Positions 36,801 to 46,562 of a stretch of 64,000 bases of DNA are shown in pieces. Origin of the DNA: Ianthella basta (lineage: Eukaryota; Porifera; Demospongiae; Verongiida; Ianthellidae); the NCBI GenBank assembly GCA_964019415.1, contig OZ025871.1, positions 9,723,713-9,787,712 on the forward strand, given 5' to 3'. Under the pieces are notes generated by a model. The model was not told the origin of the DNA. It did not search any database and saw only the letters and a program-made list of their open reading frames with translations. Position 1 is the stretch's first letter, and every line of letters starts with the position of its first letter. A program made the translations under genes and the position numbers.

Positions 36801-39800
36801 AAAGATTGCCACAGAAGAATTCTCACTACCTGAAGTGCCTTCTAGCACAACTGCCCTGGTGGCAGAACAGAAGAAGTATCTGTTGGATCATTCAATCTGC
36901 CTGCTCTGTTTGAGGATCTTGGCTGTGCATGTGGAGACATTTGTCAGGGTTGCATACAATGGCTGGAGAGTGGACTACAATTATATGAAGACCCCTCCTT
37001 TATAGATTGGGAGGGAGGGGGGGCATGCATACCTACACTTCCCAAATATCAGAGGTTGCTTAGTAAATTCATAAAGCTTAAGTAAACAAACACCTCAGAT
37101 ATGAATGTGTGTGTTTGAACCACTGGCTTTACATTATAGCCTCTCTCCTAGGCCTATATAGGGTGTCCTCATTGTGTTCAGGATTGAGGTTAAAATTACA
37201 TAAAAAATATTATGTTGTTTCTGATGGGGAAATGTCCTGGTGGTGAAAGAACTGAGCCAAGTGCTAACAAGTATTTCGAGTTAAAAAACTCGTGGGGCGC
37301 CAGGGCGCCCCTGAACCTCGAACTACTTGCTAGCAATTTTCCCATGTACGTTCAGTAAATCAGATAGTTGGGGTACAGTATTGTTGTTGGCCTGAAAGAT
37401 ACATCAAGACACACTAGACCGTTGGGTTTGCAAGAGTTCAAGTCTCCAGAGCAGCCAGTCATATCCAGTGAAAGCATCCCTACCAAACTGTCAAATGTTT
37501 GCCTACTGCTTTTTGATCTATATGACATTCTGAATGAGCAATTGTTACTTTGTGCCTGGAGGAGGAGTGTGCTGGCTAAAAGGCTACCCTATGATGACTA
37601 TATGAGCGAATCATGGCTATAATTATGTGTCATGACTCGCTGGTCCTCCATTATTGGCCTACGGGTCACTAGACTTCTGTTGTATTTAGGGCTGTACCTC
37701 GCAGAAAAACAGTTAAGTAAGCTTCCTACCACAATAATATTACTTAAACATGTTCTAGAAACACTTTGCGTTCTTTGAATACACGGCGAAATCTAAAGAA
37801 AGATGGTTTTGAGCCTAGCAAACAGAACGCGTCTAGCGCGCGGCCATTTTACAATGTCCGTCAGTGATAATTGGAGCTGTATCTCGCAGAAGAGACGTTC
37901 CTTAGGCTTTTTATTAGTATCACTCTATTAACACATGTTTATGACCACATTTCGTTCGATTCAAACACGGCGAAACGTCATTAGAGAGGATTTAAAGCTT
38001 TGTAAAAAACGACGTGAGCGCCGCCATTTGCAAAATGACAGAAATATATATATATATATATATATATATACGAACATGAAGCCATACGAAGACCTAAATC
38101 TGAAAACAATATAGGGGCGCCTTCGGCGCCCCAATAAGCTCCTTTGTGAACAGATTGTAGCAAATGTGACACTTGCTGAATCACAATTGGAGGAAAGACA
38201 ACAACATTTTAATAGAATGACAAGGAACGTCACATTTTAACCATTAAAATTGCATCCACCACTTACACAATTTACGAAGATCATCTGGCTACAATGTCGA
38301 ATAAAATTGTTCTACCTTGGCATTGTTATTATTCTCCCAAGCTTCAACTTGCATGATCTTAGCCATATTCGTAGTGAACAAAAGTATGGGTGGTGCATAT
38401 AACACTTAATACCAGGTGCTAAGCTCTCCCAGGGATTATGCTACCAAATTTCATAAATACCGGAGCTCCGCAGCAATCTAAATGTTTAATTTTATGTAGT
38501 CTCACGCACAAGACCCACTGTGCAAGGTTTTGGCAGTATTGTGTAAGCCAACTTGTGCCATAGGCCAGGAATGTAATCATTGTGTATATAATTGTGGTTA
38601 ACACTTACAAAATGTTATCCGTAGTGCAGTATTGTGGCGAGTGAGGTGCAGATTGCCTGCATTCACATCGTTTTGCATGTACTGCTCATTCTTTATCTGC
38701 TTTCAGAGTGTATCCAAGCGAAGTAGGAGCACATCCAACAACATGTTTTGAGTGAGCCAACACCAATGTCTCTAAATTTAGGCTGACATCATATACCAAT
38801 TGGCGAATCTGATTAGTCAGTACAGGATCTCGAACTGGACACAAGTCAGTGCATGCAATAACACCGGACCCTCGGGGAGGTCTGGTGCGTGAGACTGTGT
38901 GTTATGTAGCGACACTTGCTATAAAAACCTATAAAAACATTAGCTGTTGAATGCTTTCAGCACTAAGTAATGTTTACTATAGCACTCTTACCTGAACATA
39001 GAACAAACATATTTGTGTAAACAGCTGTGTAGTGATAACTAGATTCATTAGTCATGTGACTTTACCTTACCTAGGCCTTTTATGGTGATAGTGCATGACA
39101 GTGCCACATGTTGTAGTTGTGCTGTTGAGCTATACTAGTGATTTGAGTGCTAAAAGAATCATTGTCAATCTCAAGTTCCAATAGGTTATGGTCCCAAGCC
39201 ACATTCCCCTTGTGCTTTAGACAGTTGTTCTTTGCAGTTGTTCGAGTTTGCAAAGAATGGCAGAAGCTATCAAATCTGTTTCGATTGTTCCTATCAAAGG
39301 ATCTAACTATCCCACATGGAAGCTGCAATGTTGCATGGTGCTAATGAAAGAAGGCCTCTGGTCAATTGTCAATGGCACTGAACAAGCCCCTGGGGGTGGA
39401 GATGAAGAGAAGCTCGCGAAGTTCAGTGCTCGCAGGGACCGAGCAGTAGCACTCATCGTACTGTCCATTGAGCCTTCACTGTTGTACTTGCTTGGTGATC
39501 CAGATGACCCTGTTGCTGTCTGGAAGAAACTGTCTGACCAGTTCCAGAAGAAAACCTGGGCCAACAAGCTACAGCTGTGGAAGAGGCTATACTCTCTTAA
39601 GCTGAGAGAAGGGGATTAGGTACAGGAGCACATTCACAAATTGACTGAGATATTTGCTGAGCTGGCAGTCATCGGTAGCCCAGTTGAAGAAGAGGACAGG
39701 GTTGTCCACTTGTTGGCAAGTTTGCCAGAGTCCTATGGTGTCTTAATTACTGCCTTGGAAGCCAACTCCGAAGTTCCAAAGATGGAAGTGGTCACGGAGC

Positions 39801-42800
39801 ATCTTCTGCATGAAGAGAGAAAACAGAAAGAGAAGGAAAGCCCAATCAGCAGTTCATCCAAGGCTGTGTCTGTCTCTCGTTCGAAGAAGGTAGCACCCAA
39901 GTGTTTTCATTGTGGAAAACTGGGGCATCTCAAGAAGCAGTGTTGTTTGCTACCTGCTAACCTGGAAGCAGCCAAATGGAGCAGAAGTAGTCAACCTGAA
40001 GCTAACAAGGCATCAGTGGGACAACACTCTGAGGGTGAGTGTGACGCACTTGTGGTTGAACATGTGCTTCAGGCTGGTGCCATGGGAAATTGGATTGTGG
40101 ATTCCGGTGCAACATGTCACATGTGTCGCAATGAAAAGCTCTTCTCAGAACTACATCCGTTGGATAGGAAAACGGACATAACACTTGGTGACGGTCACAC
40201 ACTGCAAGCAACAGCACAAGGAACAGTACCTCTAATGATGCACCTACCAGATGTAAGTTCCAGCAAGTGCTGCCTTTGTGAGGTATTGTTCGTGCTGTCA
40301 TTCTCATACAATCTTGTGAGTGCGTCGAAGGCAGCCGAAAGAGGAAAAGATACTAAGTTTGACCAAGATGGTTGCACAATAGTCGAAAGAGTGGATGCAT
40401 AATTGCCAGAGCTCAACAACGGGGAAGTGTGTACTACTTAGACTGCAGAGCTGCTGAATGTGTCACCATCACACAGCAGTCCTCTGACCAGACCACTCTG
40501 TTGCATCGGTGGTGGCCATCTTTCAGGGCAAGGATTGCAAAAGCTATCTCGAGACAAGCTTGTTCATGGGCTGGACAGTACTTCGTCGGAAGATATTGAC
40601 TTCTGTGAGGCTTGTGCGCATGGCAAGCAAAAGCGGACCCCATTCAAGTCGAGGGGCAACAAGTAAACCAAACCATTGGAGATTGTCCACAGTGATGTGT
40701 GCGGTAAGATGACCACACCCTCACTTGGCAGAGGTGAGCATTTACTCACATTCATTGACGACTGCACGCACTACACATGGGTGTATGTACTAGAACGGAA
40801 GAGTGAGGTCTTTGATCAGTTTCAGAAAAGGAAAGCACTTGTAGAGAATGAAAGTGGGCACAAGTTGAAGGTTCTGTGAACCGATCGAGGTGGAGAATAA
40901 ACATCTGAAGAATTCCAGAAATTTCTCCAATGTGCTGGGGTGCGTCATGAGCTGACGGTACAAAAGAACCCTGAACAGAATGGAGTGGCCGAAAGGATGA
41001 ACCAGACCCTGGTGGAATCTGTGCGATCAATTAATGCTTTCAGATGCCAACTTACCTCAGAGTTTTGGGCTGAAGCTGTATCTACAGCTGTCTACCTCCG
41101 GAACCGCAGCCCAATGAAGGCAGTTGATGGTATGACCCCTTTTGAAGCATGGATGAAGAAAAGACCTCTGTCCCATATCTTCGTGTCTTCAGATGCAAGG
41201 CCTACGTACAAATCCCAAAAGAACAAGCATGGAAAGCTCGACAACAAGGCAAAGAAGTGCATCCTTGTGAGTTATGGTGAGGAGACAAAGGGATACAGAC
41301 TTTATGACCCTGAGAAGAAGAGGATCTGTTTCAGCCGAGATGTGTCCTTCAATGAGAATGAGTGCGGCATGGAACATAACGTCACTGAGACAGGAGGAGA
41401 CCTGTATATACGTGGAGCTGGACCTCCACGGTGTGAATGATTCATCTACTGAACTTATGATCACCAATCAATCCCCAGTGCCACCGCCTCAGGAACTGCC
41501 GAATGTTCGCTGGTCAGGAAGAGAGAGATGCTTTCCTGACTGCTATGGAGAAAGAATCTACCTCAGCAAAACAGAGCCCTCTACTGTGGAAGAAGTCTTG
41601 AGCAGTCCCGAGTAGGACTGTTGGCTGAAAGCAATGGAGAAGGAGATGTCATCTGTGCAAGAGAATGAAGTCTGGGAGCTGGTTGATCTACCACAGGATC
41701 GCAAGCCAGTGGGGAGCAAATGGGTTTTCAAGGCAAAGACCAATGCTGATGGTCACATTGACCGGTACAAAGCATGACTGGTTGCCCAAGGTTTCTCACA
41801 GAAGTTCTAGACAGACTATGATGAAACCTTACCGTCCATACTCTCATTGCAACATCTGTCCAACAAGACCTGCAGCTGCATAAGGTAGATGTCACCACAG
41901 CCTTCCTCAATGGCAAGCTTGAGGAGGATGTGTACATGAAACAGCCAGAAGGATTTGAGGTTCCTGGCATAGAGCATTTAGTGTGCAAGTTAAAGAAGAG
42001 CATCTATGGACTACAGCAGTCTCCACATTGCTGAAATAGTGCTCTTCATAATCACCTCAAGAAGATGGGTTTCCTTCAGATGACCACAGATCCTTGCATC
42101 TACAGGTCTTCAGGAGGAGCTAGCCTATCTTGGTGTCTATGTGGATGACATCATCATTGCTGCACAAACCAACAAACGTCTTGCCCAAGTGAAGAGAGAC
42201 CTTGCCTCATGATTCGACATCAAAGATCTGGGGAAACACCATCACTTCCTTGGCATGCAGATTGTGCAAGACGAGGCAAGCAGGAGTGTTTGGATCGGTC
42301 AGCCTGCCTACATTGAGACTCTTCTGAAGCAGCTTGGAATGGAGCATGCCAAAGCCAGCCCTACACATCCCTTGATCCTGGAAACAAGCTGGTGAAAGCC
42401 TCAGAATAAGACGAGTTGTTTAATTAACACACATATCAATCTGCAGTTGGAAGCCAACTGTACTTGTCTGTCGCTACTAGACCTGACATCACGTTTGCAG
42501 TCAGCAATGTGGCCAAGTTCTCCGCTAAACCAACTACGCGACACTGGACTGCAATCAAGTGGATCATGCGATACCTGAGAGGTACAGCTGATCTCGACCT
42601 GAAGTTCACTCCACGAGGTAACTATGACTGTGTGGGGTTTTCAGATGCTGACTGGGCAGGTGGTCTTAACGACAGGAAGTCATCTTCTGGATACTTCTGG
42701 TACCGCTGTGAGCTGGAGGAGTAACAAACAAACAACTGTTGCGCTCTCAACGGCAGAGGCTGAGTATGTCGCATTGGCCAGTGCAGCCCAAGAAGCTGTT

Positions 42801-44568
42801 TGGATGAGACAACTTACTACATATCTCACTGGTGGACCCACTGTTGTCTTCGACGATAATCAAGCAGCCATTGCCATGACAAAGAATTCACAATTCCATG
42901 GTCACTCCAAGCACATCACTATCAAGTATCACTTTGTTTGGGACAAGGTCAATGATAGAACACTCAAAATAAGGAACTGTCCCACAACCAAAATGATTGC
43001 TGCTAATTATGTTGACAATGGAATTGCCAACAGGTACCTTCAACAAGATTCGCACGTTGGTTGTCGAAGTATGTTCCGGCAGCAAGAGGAATGTTGACTA
43101 TAGCACTCTTACCTCAACATAGAACAAACATATTTGTGTAAACTGCTGTGTAGTTATAACTAGATTCATTAGTCATGTGACTTTACCTTACCTTATGCTG
43201 TTATGGTGATAGTGCATGACAGTGCCACATGTTGTAGTTGTGCTGTTGGCCTGTACTAGTGATTTGTGTGCTAAAAGAATCATTGTCAATCGCTAGTTCC
43301 AATACGTAATTCCACAGCTATATAGAACATCTAATGAACTGGAACAAACCTGATGCCTGTATAAATTGTGTATCAATAGTCATTCAGGTAATGATCAAAT
43401 TATCTGATCACAAAATCATGATTGTTTGAATCAAATTGCTGTTCAAAATGTAGGTCACTTGCAGCTCTAGTACAAAAGTACATAATATAATAAGAAACCC
43501 AAAGTATGATTTTGTAAAAGCTGTACTTGAGACAGCTACAAGTGACCCAAAGTTTGGACAGCCGCAGCACAAGATGTTTACATCATTTTGTTCCAATACA
43601 ATTATGACGAACATACGTACAAATTGCAGGCATCTAGCATACGAAACTGAAGGTCAGTACAGCAAACATGAACATCCCTGAGACACACAGTACACTTATA
43701 GCTTGGAGACATAGGTGAATAAGTGATCATTGGCCTTTAATCCTTAATGACTGAACTAAGACTTATAGCTATAGCTATCATATTGCTCCACAAAGAAAAA
43801 TACTCAACTACGTAATCTAAAAGAAAAGACATATTAAACCTAGGAACACTAGCTACACTGTTCAGCAACATCAGTTATATCAGCTCGTACATACTATAAG
43901 ACCACACTGACAGTAAACAACTGGCTGGAAAGAGTGATTTGATGCTCATGCATGGTTACAAAACCAGAAAGCCCCTCAAACTATCATCTTTAACACATAC
44001 TTTATTCTTGATAGCAACACCATGAGCTCGAGTTTGTTAATGTTAGAGTAGTTAGTCTAGCCTTTCTGTCCGTCTCTTAGCTACATAGCTGTAAAGGGCA
44101 AGCACCGAGACAACACAAAATAATAGGGGAAAGCTAAAAGTCGTTCATACGCGCAAGATCTGCTACACGTTTACACCAAGACTACTCTTACTGTACTCTT
44201 CGTATGCACTCACTGAGAATAGCTATTTCGTTTGTGCTGTTCTCTTGACCATCATTTGGTCGGCACCTGTACGCGCCTTGATACGTGAGTGACATGGATG
44301 AGATGATCTTTGAATTTGCAGTGTCGCCATCGCTGAGAGTCCGTACTACCTGTCCGTTGCGGTAAAATATGGCGCCCACCGGTCCCATCCCCTTCTCGCA
44401 GACAAGACGAACCGTAGTCCCGATATCGACTAAAACGTCCACGAAATCTCCTTGCACTCGTATTCTTGGCGGTGCCGGATCCTCTGGTGCGGCACGGTGA
44501 CAGCACAAAAGCTGCATAGCAATAAAGCACAGGAGGGTCCTTCCGAGCAGCATAGTCACTGAAGACAC
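15006..44568 (-). CDS. Gene B: receptor tyrosine kinase with two Ig domains and Calx-beta ectodomain
   Basis: Complete RTK gene; 19 exons, 3,669 nt, 1,222 aa. Exons, 5' to 3': 44214-44568, 35813-36139, 31571-31696, 30040-30393, 29586-29930, 27899-28093, 27493-27654, 27207-27383, 26873-27019, 25658-25855, 25387-25543, 25012-25060, 24600-24813, 24316-24503, 23892-23963, 23570-23775, 23435-23475, 22078-22174, 15006-15264. Every junction has GT-AG signals and all phases join without a stop. Order: signal peptide, Ig, Ig, Calx-beta repeats, TM, kinase. The gene spans about 29.6 kb because introns carry insertions: a copia element and a hairpin-capped element in intron 1, a TTAA element between 29586 and 28093, a second hairpin-capped element between 23435 and 22174, and a LINE in the last intron. 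The coding frame is untouched, so it should be functional if the large introns splice. Confidence 0.85.
15493..16687 (+). pseudogene. LINE ORF2 N-terminal part: apurinic-type endonuclease
   Basis: Open frame with endonuclease landmarks: WNVRG, CETFL (catalytic Glu), GDFNARIG (Asp-x-Asn), DYAIV and PDHSLV (the usual SDH). It would nick target DNA for target-primed reverse transcription. The frame runs into the inserted element and ends in its terminal hairpin, so the protein is truncated before the reverse transcriptase. Confidence 0.88.
17811..18110. repeat. Degenerate ~128-bp tandem repeat
   Basis: Three units beginning near 17811, 17939 and 18068, each with a version of cattagcaggatttcttaatt and aaaatggccga, and the word cagccc. 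A related single piece lies at about 650-716. Confidence 0.65.
18499..19240. repeat. Giant inverted repeat, 362-bp arms, 17-nt loop
   Basis: Arms 18499-18860 and 18878-19240 are almost perfect reverse complements; the loop is tcttcccacacaccctc. The arms are rich in ACC/GGT triplets and contain repeats of gtgcaagttacagt. Both strands therefore show the same spurious reading frame. It lies within hairpin-capped element copy 1. Confidence 0.95.
19330..21806 (+). pseudogene. LINE ORF2 C-terminal part: reverse transcriptase
   Basis: Resumes directly after the inserted element. Motifs: [39 protein letters not shown] (catalytic YADD) and YLGVEF, then a terminal CxxC...HxxxxxC segment. The frame changes at about 19430, 19800-19850, 20035 and 21310, so at least four frameshifts interrupt it. 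The RT core itself (20242-21333) is open. Confidence 0.9.
22268..23382 (-). mobile_element. Hairpin-capped element, copy 2 (in a gene B kinase intron)
   Basis: Reverse orientation: hairpin GGGGCGCC-AAA-GGCGCCCC at 22268-22286, other end hairpin at 23336-23353 followed by the subterminal palindrome and caagta motif (to ~23382). The empty site is seen in gene C at about 53050, which shows precise insertion between flanking TTTTA and AATAATG. About 1.1 kb; no transposase. Confidence 0.88.
25387..25543 (-). CDS. Gene B transmembrane exon
   Basis: Encodes a stalk, a hydrophobic helix ([20 protein letters not shown]) and a basic stop-transfer segment (RIRKCRRQK). A further hydrophobic run before the acceptor would be intronic if the AG at CCTGCAG is used, which keeps the phase. 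Confidence 0.88.
25658..31696 (-). CDS. Gene B Calx-beta ectodomain block
   Basis: Eight phase-1 symmetric exons. Calx-beta-like signatures: GSDYTT with [23 protein letters not shown] with [11 protein letters not shown], and [16 protein letters not shown] closed by TIVDEG. The linker exon 31571-31696 (containing YVKYEVQQ) is the first exon shared by A, B and C; everything upstream of it is gene-specific. Exon 26873-27019 is seven codons shorter than its gene A counterpart and four shorter than in C. Confidence 0.85.
26090..26450. other. Insertion of unknown type in a gene B intron
   Basis: This intron (25856-26872) has no matching DNA in gene C here. It starts near ggcgagccgaaaggcgaggc, which can form a GCC-GAAA-GGC hairpin, and is more GC-rich than its surroundings. 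The 94-codon frame (26165-26449, +) has no recognisable domain. Confidence 0.35.
26734..26804. repeat. 17-bp perfect inverted repeat
   Basis: ttaccaaggaaaccatg at 26734-26750 and its exact reverse complement at 26788-26804, 37 bp apart, in a gene B intron. Possibly the ends of a tiny foldback. Confidence 0.9.
28461..29434. mobile_element. TTAA-flanked DNA transposon remnant
   Basis: TTAA at 28461-28464 and 29431-29434 flank imperfect terminal inverted repeats (GGTAGTAGGTAC left; GATAGTAGGTAC on the reversed right end, 11 of 12 matching). TTAA targets are typical of piggyBac and Kolobok. The matching introns in genes A and C are only about 100 bp, so this is an insertion. A 90-codon minus-strand frame (28826-29095) has no recognised domain. 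Confidence 0.65.
30990..31032. repeat. Perfect 17-bp hairpin
   Basis: tttggataccaaaatag, 9-nt loop caagtatta, exact reverse complement. It lies in the gene B intron between exons 31571 and 30393. Confidence 0.95.
32125..32335. mobile_element. Palindromic MITE, truncated copy
   Basis: Arms share tacaagtaaaagttgttaca and the word cattaacYatgg; the right end reads atgccatccctacatcc. The left outermost part is missing compared with the copy at 32961-33180. Confidence 0.65.
32961..33180. mobile_element. Palindromic MITE
   Basis: Left end agtaagggtgtagggatggc, right end gccaccctacatccctact; both arms then carry gacagaaacaagtaaaggctg and its complement and a central cattaaccat/atggttaat pair. Nearly the whole ~220 bp folds back on itself. 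A fragment of the same family is at 31755-31835. Confidence 0.75.
34358..34381 (+). other. G-quadruplex-prone G-run with adjoining palindrome
   Basis: Four G-runs in gggGagggggagggagggg, followed by the palindrome aggggctatagcccct and then a C-rich run. Seen directly; whether it folds is inference. Confidence 0.6.
34749..34879. mobile_element. Small MITE with CACTGTAA ends
   Basis: Begins TACACTGTAAGAACAGTG and ends CACTGTTTTACAGTGTA, so terminal inverted repeats of about 17 bp sit inside TA. Internally ccaccagtggtgg motifs and ccctgagaaaccacc also fold back. The ends resemble those of the MITEs at 2461 and 50534. Confidence 0.8.
35813..36139 (-). CDS. Gene B second Ig-domain exon
   Basis: A 327-nt phase-1 exon encoding one Ig domain with STLSCP, VVWRV and RVFECVVLS (cysteine, tryptophan and cysteine of an Ig fold). 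Clean CTTCTCA/GTAAGT donor and TTGCAG acceptor. It lies about 4.1 kb upstream of the chassis linker exon and about 8 kb downstream of exon 1. Confidence 0.85.
36140..37265 (-). other. Gene B intron 1, part without recognised features
   Basis: No coding exon supported. The plus-strand ORF 36640-37005 lacks domain motifs. Contains a G-run (gggagggagggggggg near 37008). Confidence 0.5.
37266..38132 (+). mobile_element. Hairpin-capped element, copy 3 (clean copy)
   Basis: The simplest copy, 867 bp. Left end AACAAGTATTTCGAG, subterminal palindrome CGAGTTAAAAAACTCG, hairpin GGGGCGCC-AG-GGCGCCCC, then ctcgaactacttg, which pairs with the outermost bases; right end hairpin GGGGCGCC-TTC-GGCGCCCC (38114-38132) after a TA microsatellite (38044-38070). 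An internal 84-codon frame (37368-37622) ends DDYMSESWL and could be a captured coding piece. No transposase. Confidence 0.88.
38971..39183 (+). repeat. 5' LTR of the copia element
   Basis: 213 bp, TGTTTACTATAG at the start and AGTTCCAATA at the end, matching the 3' LTR end to end. The primer-binding site should begin right after it (ggttatggtcccaagcc); the tRNA was not identified. Confidence 0.92.
39257..43097 (+). pseudogene. Broken copia gag-pol
   Basis: Gag-like start (MAEAIKSV) to 39619, where a stop interrupts it. Then, across other frames: zinc knuckle [14 protein letters not shown], protease DSGAT, integrase zinc-binding remnant [10 protein letters not shown] and catalytic region ([21 protein letters not shown]), reverse transcriptase ([17 protein letters not shown]) and RNase H ([26 protein letters not shown]). 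Many stops and frame changes, for example near 40402, 40667, 40880, 41615, 41776 and 42035, make it non-functional. Only breaks are described. Confidence 0.92.
43092..43304 (+). repeat. 3' LTR of the copia element
   Basis: 213 bp, TGTTGACTATAG at the start and AGTTCCAATA at the end. Followed by CGTAA, which corresponds to AGTAA before the 5' LTR with one mismatch. Confidence 0.92.
43310..44213 (-). other. Gene B intron 1, 5' part
   Basis: No gene or element recognised between the copia element and exon 1 of gene B. Confidence 0.5.
44214..44568 (-). CDS. Gene B exon 1: signal peptide and first Ig domain
   Basis: Starts at ATG 44568 or at the second methionine five codons on; signal peptide core [18 protein letters not shown]. 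An Ig domain follows, with VRLVCEKG and YQGAYRC. It ends in a GTGAGT donor with one leftover base, which fits exon 35813-36139. The region upstream (44570-44750) must hold the promoter; I saw no clear TATA element. Confidence 0.85.
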
Positions 44569-45443
44569 TCACTCAGGCAGACCTGTTAACTGCAAGACGA
44601 TTTGCGATTGTGTGATCGTAGATGGAGGATATATCTACAATGTCATGCAGCCAGTGGAGTATGAAACCAACCACGGGAAGCATAATGATAACAATATTCA
44701 TTAGCAGTCATGAAATGGCGTCTATTTACTTCTACTTCCTATTTCACTCGAGTTCATCGTAGTGGTACAACAGCAAACAATGTGTATAATCGTGCAGCAT
44801 CTGTCATAACTGCATGTTCTCTAGTGGAGGAAGGTCATGTGAAGCATGGTCATGTCTACCACTTTATTTTTCATGTGGGTTTTACATGATGACCTTCACA
44901 TGCAGTCTGTAGAAGCTACACCTTGCTTACATAGACAATGGATGTGAAGAATGGAAAAATTTATCTCTTACATTCTTCATTATGGATACATTGCAAACAT
45001 TCTTTACACAGCTTTTCTTGGGGATCAACTGATTACTGTATGAGATGGTAATTAATGTTTGTACACAAAGTCATGTCAGTGATTAGAACTGTAAAATTGA
45101 TTTGCCAAAAATTAAAATTTATAGCCTGCATGAGGTTGAATTCACATCTAAGAGAAGCTACAATCACAAACCTTGCTTAATGCATCTCTACTACACTCAA
45201 TGTGTTTATAAAATTACCATGGATATGAATTAAGATACTGAATTAAAGGAATTGCTAATACTGTTCTTTCCACTTCCGGGAGTCTCTTCACCATCTGGTT
45301 GTAACTACCGTAGACATGCAGTCCATTATGCTGATGCACTTTGTATAAGAGAGATGACAGAGATAGATTGTTATTACACCTTTCATAAATGTGAGGCCTG
45401 TATCTTATCCTTTTTGTATAATAATAATTTATTATGCTCTTAC

Positions 45444-46184
45444 CTTCCAGCTCTCTCCATCACAAACCAACAGTTTTTGTATTGAGCTTGTGCTGTTGAA
45501 GCGAAGTAACCCCACATTCTTCTTGTTGCATATTTCACCCTCCTGAAGGATGCCCACTATTGCATCTCCAGGAAGTTCAGACTTACCCCTATGCCTACCT
45601 TGCCACGTTGTCCAGAGAGCTAGCCCAGGTGGACCTGGGTCACCATGGAAAACATGTACAGAATATATTATAGCATTTTGCATTACATCCACAGAATCAG
45701 CCATGCAGATCAATCAGAATTAATGTATTCAAAAGGGTATATACGCAAAAGATTCAAGTGCAAATGAGTGCTAAAAATGTCTGTACTGATGACTGTGTTA
45801 TATACTCAAGATCCAGTTTCTCCTGGCCGGAGGCCCCTGAGGTCCAGGCAGGCCAGGCTCTCCTGGCTGCCCTTGCCCTTGTAGTAGCAATTAGATGCAT
45901 AATATAGGCATGGAGATAACATCACATTTCATCAAGGTGGTGAAAACTATGCATGCATGGGCTGTCACATAGCCAGAATCTATGTTTCAACAGCACCCAG
46001 GCTTTAAAAATTTGCAGTATTAGACAATGCGTCATTCTAGTACACATTGGTTAGCATGGCCACTTTAAACATACACAGTGTCCGGTTTAATGCAGTTGAC
46101 TCACTGGATCTCCCTTTGGCCCAATGACACCTGGTGGTTCTACTGGACCAAGGGGTCCAGGCTCACCAGGTTCTCCAGGGTCAC
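45444..46184 (-). pseudogene. Degraded collagen-like exons
   Basis: Three exon-like blocks. 46105-46184 encodes Gly-X-Y triplets (GDPGEPGEPGPLGPV) with one Gly-to-Glu break, and has AG and GTGAGT signals. About 45827-45884 encodes GQPGEPGLPGPQGPP, after which the collagen frame shifts. 45444-45640 begins GDPGPPGL, loses the triplet frame, then encodes GLLRFNSTSSIQKLLVCDG before a GTAAGA donor, resembling the 'CDG-x-W' segment found after collagen stretches in some invertebrate matrix proteins. Two frame breaks suggest a decaying gene fragment; sequencing errors could mimic this. No 5' or 3' end was found. Confidence 0.55.
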
Positions 46185-46562
46185 CTTGGTAGGAGCATAT
46201 AGGACAATGAACAAGGACTGCATGTGTACCGCAGAGTCCACACCATTGATACCTCCTCAAGTGCACCAGTCCTGTTAACTCTAACCTTTGGACCTCTGTC
46301 ATGGTCACTTGCACAGACTAAATAGCATATTATGCCAGAATGCATGGTATCAGCATGTAATAATGGTCAAATACATAGGCAGTGCATGTGGAGGGTTGTA
46401 TCTGCACATGTATACATCACTGTGCATGGGCACAGCTATATTTGCATGTATACCTCACTTTCACACTCTTGTCCAGAGTACCACCATTGGAACAGGTTTT
46501 AGAGCATACTATCACATGGCAATGAAGAAGACATCATTTGGCCCAAAGATGAAAAGAGCATG

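Larger units (their letters stand above)
38971..43304 (+). mobile_element. Ty1/copia LTR retrotransposon in gene B intron 1
   Basis: Two 213-bp LTRs (38971-39183 and 43092-43304) start TGTT and end AATA; the target duplication is AGTAA/CGTAA. A purine tract (aagaggaa) precedes the 3' LTR. Domain order gag, protease, integrase, reverse transcriptase, RNase H is the copia order (integrase before RT). It is orientated opposite to gene B. Both LTRs are complete but differ at several bases, and the coding region is broken, so it is an old dead copy. Confidence 0.93.

Noticed and set aside
39912-40181. Alternative frames overlapping the copia gag-protease region
   Set aside because: Shadows of the zinc-knuckle/protease frame, which has the recognisable motifs.
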